Positions 24,780-39,039 are shown, numbered from the stretch's first letter. The stretch: 64,000 nucleotides of DNA from Synanceia verrucosa (GCA_029721515.1 CM056561.1:7030001-7094000), one strand, 5' to 3'. Made by a program: numbers and translations. Notes: generated by a model not told the origin, from the sequence alone.

Positions 24780-26215
24780 TTCTGACATGCACATACACAC
24801 ACAAAGTGCTGCTCAGCTACGTTTAAAGTGATGGAATTTTCCTTGCAAAAAGGCTTTTACACTCCAAATGGAATGCAAAGGTCACTAGTAAATTTCCAGC
24901 CCCTGGGACCATTAAGCTGGGCAAAGGGAGCGAGCAGCAGGCTGTTTTATGGAGCCTGGAGCTGTCTGCTGACAAAACCCGGCCAGCAGGTTTGGTTGGG
25001 AAAGCCACAGTGGCACTCATGGGAGCTCTGCCTGTGATGTGTGTGGCAAATACAGATGCAGAGGCAGTTCTGGCACGTGGTCAACGTGCAGAGTGAAGCT
25101 TCATCGGAGCTAAAAATCTAAATGAGGAAAATCTGATTCAAGCCTTGTGCTAGAAATGTGTAGCGTAGCGTGTAGAGGCCTCCTGTATGTGCGGCAGAGT
25201 CAATAAGGAGCTGTCTGTGCTTTGTTTAGCTAAGAAGAGTCAGTTTTTAGGAGGCATGCAGCGGCACTAAAGAATTATTTGATACTTTGACAAGCCCATA
25301 TACCTAAAAAATTAACAGATGTTTTAGTGTAACTTGCAGTATTTTTAATTGGAAACAATAATACTGTTTTTTAGTACAATATGTCTTCCAGTTCTTTGTC
25401 TCAATGGGGACCATGTGTTTTAAAAATATAGTTCCATTTTTGGTGTAAAATGCATTTATTTATTTATGCACAGGACCCTCCCTGCTCTTCAAACCTATAG
25501 TCCCTTCTGTACCAGCAACTTCTAGTGCAAATGAGTTCCTCAGGGTACTGCCCACGGCAGAGGTGGGTTGTCTTGCAGCACATTACACCAAATGGGCGTC
25601 AGGGGAGCTGTGGCGAAGGAAGGGACTGCTGCAGTGGGCCTCATCAGTGTTACACAGCTTGTTCAAAGATACCACTAAAACAGCAAACAAATAAATGTGC
25701 ACTCACACAGATAGCACAGACTCACAGCACAAAGTGCTATTATATTGTAGATGAAAGGGGGAAAAAAGATTTGTGGTCTTCAGTTAGTGTCCCAGAGAAA
25801 CGGTGAAAAATGTCTCTAAAAGTGCTGTAAGTCATGAGTATCACAGAGGCCAATGTAATTTGATGTGGCCTTTCCTCGTGCTGTGATCATGTAGGCACAG
25901 CTGCCCAACAGCTGTGTCTCCATTTTCTTGTTGCAACCAGATAAGAAAAAGTCTGCAGCGATGAGTGGCGCATCATTTCTCTGCACCGTGCACTGATCTG
26001 TGTGAAGGTGATTGCGGCGTGATGCTCTAATTTGGGTGGCTATCACACTTAATGTGCAGTAAAGCACCATAGACGGAGCTTCTTCGTTCTAAATGCCCCT
26101 GCTACTGCGCCACTGCTCTCCCCGCCAACCCTCTGCTGGCTGTGTTTCCCCTTCACCCCCCACTCCTCCCTTCATCTCCTCTCCCCACCAGGGAAAAGAG
26201 TTATAGCTGCCATAA

Positions 26216-26340
26216 AAGGCAGGTAATGCATTGTTAACTAATTCTGTCTGCTCAGAGCTGATATATCCTCTGCTCTAAATCTCCGTGCTTCCAATAAAAT
26301 GCAAATGCTAATGCTTGCCCTCCATGAGCTGATATCATTT
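26216..26340. promoter_or_regulatory. Candidate conserved non-coding block with octamer motif
   Basis: A repeat-free block containing the POU octamer ATGCAAAT (26299-26306) followed by homeodomain-type TAAT cores. Its enhancer-like nature is inferred from composition only. Confidence 0.25.
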
Positions 26341-27935
26341 TTAACAGGCCAGAGGTAAATGCTAGAGGAGGGTAGGGTGGGCCAGAGTCTGTGGTGGGGC
26401 TCTGAGCCTTCATGGTACATTCGGGCAAAAATGGGGACCCCTAGACCTGATCCACACACCACTGACCAGCAGTATGCACGTGTTAAAGTGTGCACATATG
26501 GCTGTAGGCATGCAAATAAGACTGCAGTGGTACTCTTGATAATCTAGATGTATGAGAGTGGTTAACCTGCGAAAAAAAGTTTTGTTATCAAGAAACCAGC
26601 ACTCATTCACCATCAAATAATACCAATTTGCCTATGGATGTAATGCATCACATTCCCAAGTTAATAGTATTGTCATACTTTGTGTAACCTTGGGCTTCTA
26701 AATATTGATCCACTTCTAGATTTTCAATTATCCTGTGCCGTTTTTCTGCCATCTGGTAAGGACCAGTGATTTGTGTTCCTTCATATCTGGAGGCTTGTCC
26801 TGTAATTAGACCATAAATTAATTTGCAGAGAGGAGAGCGAGCAGGAAAGATTGAAGGCATTAAGTAAGTCTTCGGGAGTTGGAGACAGAAAATCATAAGA
26901 AACCACAGCACAGTGTTTTATTCACTAGAATAAGATAATTGGATTACAAATCCAGCGCCATAACTTCTCTGTCCCTGCATGTCACTTGTTTTTCTTTCAA
27001 GTATTTAAAACCATGCTACTGCTAATGATTGCTCGTAAGTCAGTTCTTCAATAAATGACTCGAAATCATCCAGTGACATAATTATACCTAATTACTTGCA
27101 GTGCAGCAGCAAAAATGATTAGGAAAAATGGTGCATATTAGTGTCAAAATGTGTGTGAAACTTTGAAGTGAAATGTGCTGTTAATCCATCAGTGGATTTA
27201 AAATGAGCCCCCATGCAGGCAGGCAACAGTTGTGCACTACCTAGCTCTTATTTACAGCACAGCTCAAGTGGAGGTCTCTAAAAACTATGTTGATTGATTT
27301 TAAATTGGGAGTATATGCTTTCCTGCTAGATTAGCTCATTGTCCCCTGCTGCTAAATTACACATAGTGATTGGGGCTGTTGCTGCACAGTGTCTGAGCAC
27401 TACAACTGCTGCTCTCTTTGCCATGTGGAAATTCACATTAGACAAGCCTAAGTTACTCGTTAAAGCCATTGAGAGAAAAAAACATATGCAACAAAATGGG
27501 CTTCTCTTGTGGTGGAGAATGCTAAATCAGCAGGATATGAGTTTAAAACACTGCATACAGACTGCATACACAAGATGTTGTGAAGTGAATGAGGGGGAAT
27601 TTAGAGTAAGACCAGCACAGAAGACTGTCGGCATATGTGTAGGCTACCTGCTCCACATGATACCTTGGATGTTATGTAGGCAAGGCCACAGCTGCCAGTA
27701 TACTCTGATCATATGTTGTGGGGCTTGAGAGGCAAGGTCAGTAAATGCAGAGCCCACCTGCTCCCCCATTCTCCATCACACAGTCCCTCAGCCCTGGCCT
27801 CCCGGAGGAAACACGCCTGACTGCCACGCTGCGACAGACAGCATGTGTCCCTGAGTTTATGATGGCGACTTATTGTCGGCCTTTCACGTTAAAAGTCATC
27901 TTGAGTTTCCCAGCCTAACTGTATGTGTGGTGAGC

Positions 27936-28025
27936 GTTAATCCATTAACATTCAGAGTAGACACGTACAGAGCCTGGCTTTCTGCCAGCCTGGAGCCCTG
28001 ACAGTCTTTGACCCACCGCTGACCA
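27936..28025. promoter_or_regulatory. Candidate enhancer: relaxed DR5, PREP/MEIS site, HNF1-like palindrome
   Basis: GTTAATCCATTAAC (27936-27949) is an inverted repeat resembling an HNF1 site with a 2-bp instead of 1-bp centre. TGACAG (27999-28004) is a PREP/MEIS site. TGACCC-n5-TGACCA (28009-28025) is a DR5 with one non-consensus half site. RA, Meis and Hnf1b act together on hindbrain Hox genes; the assignment here is inference. Confidence 0.35.
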
Positions 28026-30179
28026 TAACGCTCTCCTGCCTCTGCTCCAAGTCATAGCCAGCCTTGACATAATACTGCGCCATAAACTATCTAATGTTAC
28101 ACTGTATATGAACGTGAAGTATTACACGCTTGAGGTCCAATATGCAAAGCTTATAAGCGAGTGAGAAGAATTCAGCGGCCACAGCCTCTTTTTTGGCAGA
28201 GTGGCGAAAAAAACCCCACATCTGTCTATAGATCTTTACACATCTTACATTTTAATCGTAGGATGTGCAATGACCATCGAGTTTCAGTCTTTTCCATCAA
28301 GGATTAGAGTTCAGAGAGGCCATGAAATCCCTGGGATTTTCTGTGGCGGTATTTATTTCAACAGGAGATGAAGTTCATATTAAGCGATCCACAAGGAATA
28401 GCTCTGGCAGAAGTGAATTTGCTGCAAGGCTTGCCCAGGCCTCAGAATAGAGAGCTTTCAACAACATGCTGCTGGACTGATTTTAATTTTAGTGGCTTAT
28501 AAAGCTTTGATAAATACTTTATAAAGCCCACATTGCATAACAAATCTAACACATAAAAGGAGGCATAGATGTTTCTCCACACTGGATAAAGGAGCTCTTG
28601 ACAGCTTCTTGAATTGGTTTTATAATTCAATATTACAACCACCATCCTTGTAGGGGACCTGTCATCTACTGAGGCCCACAGGATATACACGTTAAACACA
28701 CATTCAAGTGCTCACAGTCCAGTCCATTACACTGATTAGCAGTAAACACATTTGTAATAAAACTTAGTGAAATAGAGGAAGATGGTCTGTGCGCTGATTC
28801 ATGGTGGAATCTGGGTGAAATATATAGTGTCTAGGTGTCATACTTCTGAGGGTGCGGGAGTGATACAGGGTTTTACTTACAGGATCTGTAACGCATACAA
28901 GCCAATTTATCCAAACAGCTCATGTCTAAACACGGAGTCCTTCATCTCAAATGTTGGCCAGAAATAAACGCAGGCAAAGCCGTTTGACAGAGGTCCGGTA
29001 AACGTGAGAGAATCTGGGAGGGAAGCAGACCAAACAGATGTCTTTCCACACCTCCTTCTTCTGTTTCCCTGCTCTCTGCTGTCTATCCCCTACTTTACCT
29101 GACTGCCCATTATTCTAATTCCCTCTCTCTTCTAATTTTGTTGCTTGGTTTGAAGTCGGTTTGTCATGAAACAAACCACACATTACATCAGCATTGTTGG
29201 AAGATTTTAGGCTCTGTTTTTGGCACAGATCCCTTATTTGAAGAAGAAGAGTGGGATGAAGAAGAAAAAAAGAATAGATCATGTGTTTCCACTTTTGACC
29301 TCTCCACTGTGGCATGTACACACCTGGTTCAGTTTAGAGTGCTGTGGAATAGTTGACGGCAAAGCGGCTGGTGGTTTCATCTGCGGAGAGCAGGTCTAAT
29401 TGTTTACACCAAAGATTCTCTCTAAAAGGGTATTCTGTGCTCGTTCTGAAATTTGTTGTCATGTCAGCAGTGAGGAATGCTATGATGCCAGGCAACCAGT
29501 GCATGAAGTTGAAACCTGTAGAGAATGGCTTTACCTTTAGGCAACAATCTTGTTAAAAAGAAAATGGTAACAGGCCAAGAAAACTAACCTTTGATAATTT
29601 TTGTTAGCGAGGCTGCATTACTTCAAAATGGCATCTTTACAAGCATATTTTGGGCCCAACTATGTGAAAATGTATGTCAGATGTGTTGTCTTGATGACTT
29701 GCAGGGCAAAGCATGGCCACCTCAGACAAGGAGCTACTCATCTGTTTCTTATTGGAGGAAGTGATTCTGGCAGGAAGGCAGGGGCAGTAGATGAAGGCAG
29801 GCTGGGATCGAAGGACGGTAAAAAGAAAGTAAAAGAGTAGGGAAACAGGAAATGGCAGTGTAACCCACAGGGTCCACTTAGCATCTTGCCAAAACCCCCT
29901 GGCCACAGCCAACCTAGTGGGCCAGCAGTTTCCATCACCTGCTGCTTCTGGTTCCCCCACGTAAACCCAGGTGCTCATGAATAAAACTCTCTTTCTCCAG
30001 GAGCCATGGGGAGCTGGAGGGGAGCTGGGCACTGTAGGGGCGGTGCTGCTATAGCAGGGAAACTCTGCCTCCTTGTGAGAATGTGTTATGGAAAATGCTG
30101 CTCCAAATAAGAGGCAGAGAGCTGGGGGTTTCCATCAACCCCCTGCTAACCCAAAGCTCAATTCCTTCATTTTATTAAT

Positions 30180-30490
30180 TCTGTCTTCTAATTAAAAGAA
30201 GCTGGAGTATTCAATATAAAGTTGCTGCATGTTTTTATTACTGTTTCCTACCTGCGTGAGATTAATATAACCCTAATCCACAGGGAGGGAGTCTGTCAGC
30301 CCTCCCCAGCTCCTCACTGCCCCCTGGCATCCTGAATGGGCGCTGCAGCCGCTGAGCTGATAAAACCCCAGAAATCATTCCCGACTGCAGCCAGAGCTCT
30401 TTACAGTACCTTCAGCGCTCCCTGGTGATGGATTAATGCACTGTTGTTGTCATTTTATTGCCATTTTATTGCCCTGGTGCAATTTACCAG
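30180..30490. promoter_or_regulatory. Candidate non-coding block with two tandem TTTTATTG sites
   Basis: TTTTATTG (CDX/posterior-HOX type) occurs at 30453-30460 and 30464-30471, exactly 11 bp apart, inside a repeat-poor stretch just upstream of a (CA)n tract. CTGCCCCCTGG at 30317-30327 is also loosely CTCF-like on the minus strand. Confidence 0.25.
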
Positions 30491-30603
30491 GCTTTATGTG
30501 CCTTCGCTGTCCGGCGGAGCAGCGCGCAAGCGCATGGGGCCAGCATTCCTAGACAAAGGCCACCGCTCACCCGATCACTGCGCATGTGCACCACACAACA
30601 CAG

Positions 30604-30649
<46 letters not shown>
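30604..30649. repeat. (AC)n microsatellite
   Basis: About 23 AC units. Confidence 0.95.
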
Positions 30650-30650
<1 letters not shown>

Positions 30651-31581
30651 CACATCAAAAACACCACTCATTCAAACTGGACTGGTTTAGCTTACCATTG
30701 AAGTGAGCAGATGAAAGCAGTAGTGGTGGATCTTTTAGCAGGATGATGGACTTCACATTCACATTCACTGCTGCTGTTTTCCATTCTCACCACCTGAGGG
30801 CAACATCACTCAGCTGGCCTGCAGCTGCAGCAACAACATGCTGTCCTCAGATAGTAGTGTTCATTAGAATATTCATGCGTGTCTGCTGTTTCAATCTGAT
30901 CCGTGATCATAGTGTACAGTTCTTTTTTTTTTTTTTTTGCATGCACATACTGTCTTGTTTCCAACTTAATGTGTTTTGCAGAGGCATCTTTTCTGGATGC
31001 GGTCTGCTTTAAATTCATGACAAAAATGGTCCAATTTAGAGAACCCCAAATATTTTTGACATTTTAAATGTTCTGGCATGATAATGATGCCACAAACCCA
31101 CATCACAAACACAGCAAAACACATTTCTGGTGTCACTGCTACACAGCTTTAAAGTAGCCTAAACACACACCCGTACTACACACAGACCACACGGACCGCA
31201 CAGCTGCTGATCTGAGGTCGTTGTTGTAACATGTGGAGAAGTTTTGTCAGATCTCTTGCCAAACTGTTATCTCTTTTGTGCAGTTAGAAAAACAGCTTTA
31301 TACACACAGCCAAAATCTTTGCTTGGAAAAAAAACACTGTTCTTTCTGTTTACCTGTCTTTATAGTGATGTAATGCATGTTATTTAACAATAGCCTATCA
31401 TTTTAAATTTATGTGTAAAGTTTTGCCTTCTGGGGTTATTTTATTTGTTAATGTCATAGTAAATATATGACAGACACAAAAGGCAGTAAATTTCAAATGA
31501 TTATTGTTTTCTAACCAAATAAACACAGTGTTAGTACTGTAGGTCTAACTATTAGACGTAGGTGATCATGGCGGGGTGCAG

Positions 31582-31595
31582 CCACCAGAGGGAGC
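31582..31595 (+). promoter_or_regulatory. CTCF-like motif
   Basis: CCACCAGAGGGAGC, close to the CTCF core consensus (CCASYAGRKGGC), in an otherwise featureless part of the desert. Confidence 0.35.
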
Positions 31596-32096
31596 ACAGA
31601 TGCTGCTAAATCCAAGGGAGGTACCTGACAATTAAAAACCACAAGGCTGCAACTACGAACATTTAAAGTGATACATCATTGTCCATACCCATTCTACAAA
31701 GAATTACCATTACAGATACATATCAGCTGCTGCAAAATTATTTCAACATCAAACAACTCCAACAAGTCTCCTCCCTGCCTTGAAATTTATTTCAGGTCTC
31801 ATGTTGCTTGTTTGGTTTAAGGGCGTACATGGAAGTATGCCTGTGTGTATATTTCTTTCACATTTGCAGTGTAAAGTACAATCTTTGCAAGGACCTGTAA
31901 CCTCAGAGTCTCTTACGCCCTGAGAGGTGCTGATCCATCACTCTTAATGGAAGAGGATAAGTTTCAGCCAGTGAAAGAGAGAACAGACAAAGGCAGGACG
32001 ATTTATGGCAGACGTAGAAGTGGAACTCCTGGCTGTGGGCCTTGATCTGAGCCGGGCTGCGGCTAGGCTAGGCTAGGCTGCGCTCGGGGCCGGGGT

Positions 32097-32100
<4 letters not shown>

Positions 32101-32138
<38 letters not shown>
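32101..32138. repeat. (CA)n microsatellite
   Basis: Nineteen CA units. Confidence 0.95.
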
Positions 32139-32140
<2 letters not shown>

Positions 32141-33794
32141 ACTCCAGGCCCCAGAAGTACTTCAATCCCTGCACGACATCCCCAAATCCAGACGGTTTGC
32201 TTAAGCTTTTGAAGTCCCCCTGCCCCCTTCTTCTGGACTAACTTTTGCACGTCTATCTTTTCCAGTGAGTGGTGAGCTCTGGTTGGTGAAATATGGAGTG
32301 GAGACCTGTTACATGTTAGCTTAGGAGATAGCCAAGGTGTAAATTATGTAGGAGTCGCTGGTCAGCCTTATTTATGAGAGGCCTGTCAGGTGTTTAGGTG
32401 TTGGAGTGAGATGTGCGGCTTAAAGCGTTTACTTCGCTGTAAATCAGGTCATGCAGGCCACGTCTGTTTGGATGGTGTGTGTTTACGTGTGTGTGTCTGT
32501 GTGTGTGTTTGAGGCCTTGTTTTGCTGGGCGATAATGTCAAGGCATAGGTGTTACTGGTTTGTTGTGAATGTGAGGGCGTGTGTAGGTCTGTTCTGTCTG
32601 GAGGCCATCACAATCAATACAGATGGGTTGAAACATTAGCTATAGTTATAGTTATCATGTTGTCTGACTAACAAAGATGCTTTTTATAGATCCCCTCAAA
32701 ACCTACACCTGCCGTCACCATTCTACATTATGAGCAAACGTGAAACCTACTCAAGAGTTTTCCTGTTTCTTTTGTGATGTCCCTGTCGGTCTTTATCCCA
32801 GACATATCATGTAGAGGTGGATAGCTGTGATGAAGCCCATCTGAGGACATCAGGTATCACTCAGCAGGTAGTTAGAGCTGTCACTGGATGATGGATACTG
32901 GCTCTTAGACAGAGGAACTGCAGCAAACAGGTTGCATAGACCCTGTATTTGTTACCATTATTCCCCCACAAGGTGCCGCCTATAGTGTGAGCCATATCTC
33001 CCCTTCTGTTCGCTCTATTGTGTGTCCTCTGGCTCGGCCTTGTCTCTGCATACAACAATGGCATGGGGCTCGGCTGGAGCGTTTTGTTCCTCCCAAGTGG
33101 CAGAGCGTCAGTCCTTAAAGTGAGACCAAAGGGAAGAGGGAGAGGAGAGCTAGGCCTAGTTAAGGTTGCAAGGGGTTAAGAATACGAGACAGAAAACTCT
33201 GGAGAGAGATGGAGAGGATAAAATGAAGGGGCGGAGAGAAGGAGAAGGGAGAGGAAGAGGGACAGAGGATGATGTGCTGGAGGCAGGTACATCTGCATTC
33301 TCTCCAAACACAGCATAGGCCTGTCTTAGGTGTCTCTATCCCAGCAGCACTCAGTGGCAGATTTATGGCTTCTCTTCTCTTTGTGCATGTGTGTCTGTGT
33401 GTAGGAGCAGTAGGGATAAATTGAGAGTGAGAGACACAAGATACAAGAGGAAAAGTGTATGTGAGAAGCAGCGAAGAGGCAGCAAGCAAATAGCGGCCAT
33501 GTTGCATTCCATCGATATCACAGCCAACCCCCCCACCCCCCACCTCCCGAATCTCCACTATATTTCATCTGTCCTCTCTCCTTTTATCCTTCCCTTCTTT
33601 CCTCTCCTCTCCCTCCCTGTCTCATCACCCTGCTCTTCACTTGGCGCTCTTGGCCCTTCCATTGCTCTGCTGGGTCCCAGGCTGTAAAGCCCTCTCAGGA
33701 GGAAGGGTGTAAATCTGTCTCCCCGCCTCAGGAGATTTCCTGGAGCTCAGCAGACTCAACAAAGCCTAGCCAGTGTGGAGGTCCAAATGTTTCT

Positions 33795-33795
33795 C

Positions 33796-33830
<35 letters not shown>
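33795..33830. repeat. (CA)n microsatellite
   Basis: About 18 CA units with one G interruption; a (GT)n tract follows at 33967-33989. Confidence 0.9.
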
Positions 33831-33834
<4 letters not shown>

Positions 33835-36800
33835 TACACATTATACATACAGAAAAAGTCAGCATATGTGCTTTTACACATGCTTGGCCTTGTTTAGAAG
33901 CTCCTGTGAAAACAGGTATGCTTCTTCCTTGTCTAGTCGAGTGCCTGGGAAACCAGTGTTTATGTTTGTGTGTGTGTGTGTGTGTGTGTCCACAGGAGAC
34001 CCTACCACCAAACCTTTTGTCCAGAGGGGCCGTCCAGACGAGCTTGTTGTCCCTCTTTATTTTCTCTCATCCCCCCTTCTTTTTTCACCACTTCCCTCTC
34101 TGCTTTATTGCACTTGATTCTAAGCGCGTCCATTCCTGAGATGGCTCAGATAGCAGCTGAAGCTAAATTGCCCGTCATAAAGCATCTGCAATAGCAATGG
34201 AGCTCTCGGGGTGGGACTGCTGCAAGGGGGTACAAGGCGGTTAGGGCTCACTATGAAAATACAAGGTCCTCTTTTTAATCTTTAAATGTGGGATATGAAC
34301 TCTGTTTCAACATCCACAAATCATAAGGCCCTTCCTTAAACATTAAACGATTCTGTTGCATGATCGATTTCCTGAGTGCCTCCTAAATCAGTTTTATGCA
34401 TATAATTTTCAGGAACATTTGGCTATTTGAGTGTGTGGGTTTTGGAGAAAAGTGACTGAAAATCAAAAGTAAAATGATCTAATGGTATTTCGGGACGCTG
34501 AAAATGCTTCTGCATGATACTACTAATTACTCACACAAGACAGGCTAGTTAGAGTGAGATGCTGTGATTTATGGGGGAGTCATATATTTGGCCGTGCTAT
34601 GTTCCTGTCAAATGGTTGACAGATAGATGACTGCTGGGCTGTAATTGGCCTTCCTGTTTGTATCTTCTCTCATGTAACAACAAAGGCACTTCCTAGTCTT
34701 GACTGTAGAGGGTGCACATGTGAAAGTGTGGCCTCATGACAGTGCGACAACAACGGATTCTTTACAGGAAGAAGAAACAAAGGAGAAAGGACAGATGAGG
34801 ATGTTAATGGTTAGATGAAAAAGACACAAGGAAGGTTATTTGAGTGCAGCAAACTTGCAGGAAGAGAGAGAGAGAAAGCAGGTCAGATCAGTTATGTTGC
34901 TGCAGGGCCTGGTATCAACTCATCACTGAAAAGGAGCATCTGTGTGTGGTGAGAGCTGTCTCATCATCGTGCCAAAAATAATTGCTTCAGCAGCCCAATT
35001 AATTTGAACAAAGATTCAGCACAGTCAACACAGCAACATGGCCAACAGATAGAGAGATAGAGACACAAAGCTGTAGTGTATTCATGTGGGAAAATCCCTG
35101 TCTGCCTCAAACTGCTGTCTGCAGTGTGTTCTATCAAAGCTGTAGTATTATTACCCTGGAACTGACTGAGAAAGAGAATTCCAAAGGACCACAGGAGCAA
35201 GACAGGGCCAGTAGCCTGCTTGGCAGGAGCCCCGGTGTGATCATCATCGATGGAAGGAGTGACGCCCCTCACTCCTGCCTCCTTCTGCCTCCCAGCAAGC
35301 CTTGCCCTATGACAGATGAGCCCAATGACAGCAGGACGCAACAACCTGCAATTGAACATTCCCCTGCGATCTGTCAATGTCCGTGGTGGCGTTTCACTCT
35401 CAGGAAACGCACAGGGACACGTACCTTCACACACGCCCTCACATTAAGTCATTCCCCAAGTATTAGAAGAATCAGGCCTGTAACGCCTTCTCATACCTGC
35501 AAAATGCCTCAGATACCTGTTGCAGGTGTCCTTTGAGGTTAGTGAAGTGCTGTGCGTGCCTCGCTCTTGTTCTGCATGGGGCTCGTTCTCGCTGTTTAAA
35601 ATTGCTGATAATTGCAGCCTGGCTTTCTGGTGGGAACAAGTTGCATTGTGGTGCATGTCAGCTTCCTGGTCCTCCTTTTGAAAATGCTGGATTTCAGCAG
35701 TGACCGCTGTTCTCTGCTTTGACCACAAGGTGTCACCTTACTCACAAATAGCAGATGGCTTCAAGCATGATAGGGGCTTTATTTTCCGCTTTGGTGGCGG
35801 TGCTGTGGTGTATCACCTCAAAATGAAATAGGAAAAATCAAAATAGGACATAAATGTATTTGCCACATACAGGGCTTAATGAAGTCAGCCTTGCCAGTAC
35901 ATTAGGAACAAAAGCGGCAGAGAGAAAGGCACTGAAGGACAACTCACAAACAGTTCCAAAATAAAAAGGGAGATAAAGTATGAATGGCGAGCCTCCTCAA
36001 TGAAAAGCAGTTCATCTGTTGTCAAAGTGAAGATTTATTTTCCAAGCAACTGGCTTTTTATGGTCAAGCTCCTCCACACTGGCGAACAGCAGTGCGTTGT
36101 AATATGGCATGTAAAGAATGGGATTCAATAGAGGCAGTCCCCCATTTGTCATATTTAAGGGGATAGAATTATGACCATTGGCTGCCTTGTGCTTGAATCG
36201 CTCAATCTGGCTTATTTGTGTGTGCAAAATGGAGGATGAAGACAAATGGACTTCATACATGACTTTGCACCGTCCGAGCTATCATGTCATGTCATATAAC
36301 TTAAACCAATAGCTGGTAGCTTATCATTATCCTGAGCCTGGAGCAGTCGCTGGTGCTTTGCTGTGTTTCAGTGGAAATTATAAAACAATCCGGCTGTCTC
36401 CACTTGGTTGTTGCAAACTAATGATCGCTTGGCTTCTCAGCCATAAAAGAATGGCGCAAAATTAATTGTTTCAATCAATCAATTGGTCAATTTCATAGCC
36501 ATCACGCTTTGCCCAAGATCATGTGCATTCTCTACCCCTCTCCTTCAGGATGAGCCTGGAGAATGCCAGATGATTTATGGCCTCTCTGTGTGTGCTGCAT
36601 ACATATACAACTACTATACACACATGCTGACAAGCATACACACTCGAGAGGCAAACGCATACAAACATGCACATAGACACGCACGTCAGCACATACATAT
36701 ACGCACATTCCGAGTGGATGACACACAGCGGGGGGCGGATCACGTGATAGAAGCTGGATGAGCAGAGGGAACTCTTCAGTGTATGCTAAGCACGACGATG

Positions 36801-37119
36801 ACACATGCAGCTAAACATAGCGCATGAAACACGACCAGGAGACTCTGAGCAACTAACGTATTGTGCGTGTCCAACTTTTTGCATTAAGCATGCAAATATA
36901 TGTGCACGCTATCATGCATGTAAAAGCACACACACATGGCCGTGCATACATGTATACATACATACAATGAGAGCCAAGTGCAGAGGCTTGTTGTTAGCGT
37001 GTTGTTCCTGTGCTGTGGCTTGTGGGCCTGTCTGCAGGGCTGATCGATGATCTTTTACTGCTTCCCCAGGATTATCGGTCGAGTTCACCGGGAGGGGAAG
37101 GCAATTCATCAGAGCACAG

Positions 37120-37190
37120 CGGAGAGAGGGAGAGAGAGAGAGAGCGAGAGAGAGAGGGAGGGAGAGAGAGAGAGAGAGAGAGAGGACTGA
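37120..37190. repeat. (GA)n-rich simple repeat
   Basis: Purine-only GA/GGGA repeat. It creates spurious Arg/Glu and Ser/Leu ORFs on the two strands. Confidence 0.9.
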
Positions 37191-38498
37191 GAGAAAGGGA
37201 GAGAAGGATGGGGGGAGGTCGGTATGAAAATGGAAAGAGAGATAGGAGAAGGCAGGTGGGAGGAAAAACAGAGAGAGAGAGAAGAAAAAGAAAGAGACTG
37301 AGAGAATAAGGAGAGCAAGATGGAGACAGAAGGGAGAAGGAGGAGATGTGCAGATGTGCTGGTGATAACGCATCACCTGGAAATGCATGGAAAAGATAGA
37401 GGAGCAGACATAGATGAATATCACCAGATAAAACGATGGAGTGCTAGGGCAACCTCAGATTGAACCCTCCTCATACTGTATATTCAACATCAAACAAATA
37501 TATGACAGTGCGTTGTAGAAATGGTAGGCTGTTTTTATTGCTGTCAGATGTTGTGTTTTGCATTTAGATTCATTTATTTGACAGCTGAAGAAAAAAATGG
37601 CTGTCATTTGCAACCACACTTTTACAGATGGCAGGGTAGCATCTCCAGAATTATTGTTCTCTCGCTGCTCAGTATTAACTGCGCAAACCCTTAATAGTCT
37701 ATAATCACATATAATATCACACTTTGAATTAAATCATCAACATATAATATGTCAGACGTGATTACAATTGTCATAGCTCACGTGCAAAAACACAGATGGA
37801 ACCTGAAGGCAAATTCTGAGACAAATATCACACATTTCAGCTTTTCTCTGCAGACTTTGCTTGATTAACATGGTCTGCAACAGGGAATAATCTCATCTGA
37901 CTGGAACACCTGCAGAAAAATGCATATAGAGCCAACTGTTATAGCTCAAGCTCCCAGAGGTCTAAGCTATGTGTGCCCACGTTGTAACACATTTTTACAG
38001 GGGCCATAACACACGTGTTCCAGCTCATTCAGCTTACAGAGTGGAAGGGGGGAGGGAGGGAAATGGAGAGGTGATTCAGCATCACCACCTACACCTTCAG
38101 TGGGAGTTGAGGGGACAGAGACACACAGATGAAATCTGAAACTGTCTTTCATTTTTCAGGGCCACACAGAAATACATTATCTCTAATCACATTACTGACC
38201 AATAACAGTGATGAGAGACGTAAACCCAAGGATCACTTACACTGAATAGAGAGTAGCCTATTAATATGTTCTGTATTGGTTCAATCTTCCATGTGTTGTG
38301 TAAAAATGTAATTTCTGAATATGTCTGCCTTTATATTCTTTCCTGTGTGTTGTTTATGTTTGGAAAATGACACTCCATCCCAATCCTTCTCCATCCTCTT
38401 GTGTCTCTGTCTCACTCTTCACAGACAACCACTAGTTTCTCTTTTTCTTTGCCCCTCTCTCGCTGTCTCTGTCCCTCATTCTCTCTCACTCTCTCCAT

Positions 38499-38508
38499 TG
38501 ATGGATGG
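38499..38508 (+). promoter_or_regulatory. PBX/HOX bipartite site
   Basis: TGATGGATGG matches TGATNNATKR and is the form I recall from the Hoxb1 autoregulatory enhancer. It is isolated, with no PREP/MEIS consensus immediately beside it. Confidence 0.3.
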
Positions 38509-39039
38509 ACAGATCATGTATATCCAATCTAGCAGTGCTCCTGATGCGGTTAGGGGCTGTGACAAGTCTCCGGGCGGGGGAACCGAGCAGAGCGGAGCGG
38601 AGGAACGGGGTGACGAAGAGGACACGACATCTGGAGAGCATGCAGGGGAAAAAAGATGCAGCAGGGAGAGAGAGAGGGAGAATGTGTAAAGTGTCTGCAT
38701 AGCGCCCTGAGCATGTGTGTGCGCTTATGTGTGGAAACAAACATACACCCTCTGCCATATGCCCTCTCGGCTACTGTGGGCCTCTGGTTGACAGTCCTGA
38801 CTGACAGGCTGCAGCACTCCACACCAACCAATGATAACGACAAAGATGGAGGAATATTATAAAGCTGCATCTGGTAGTGCTGACATGGTGTGTGAATCAG
38901 ATGGAATAGGCAGTGTTAGAGTCTCTCTTTCATATAGCTACTGTATGGACCACATAGTGTTAGTGATGGAGATGGATTGTATGGTTGGCTGTTGACATTC
39001 ACTCATACTTGAGTTTCAGGGAGCAGTTGCAAACATTAG

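Noticed and set aside
27339..27728. 129-codon ORF in the desert
   Set aside because: No recognisable domain, no linked exons, cysteine/tryptophan-rich random-looking composition.
30604..30649. CRISPR-like or satellite array
   Set aside because: Simple (AC)n microsatellite with no spacers; eukaryotic context.
34964..35434. 156-codon ORF, overlapped by a 150-codon ORF on the other strand
   Set aside because: Two long opposed ORFs in the same GC-balanced stretch without family motifs; likely chance.
36912..37424. Long Ser/Leu-rich ORF opposite an Arg/Glu-rich ORF
   Set aside because: Produced by the GA simple repeat at 37120-37190.
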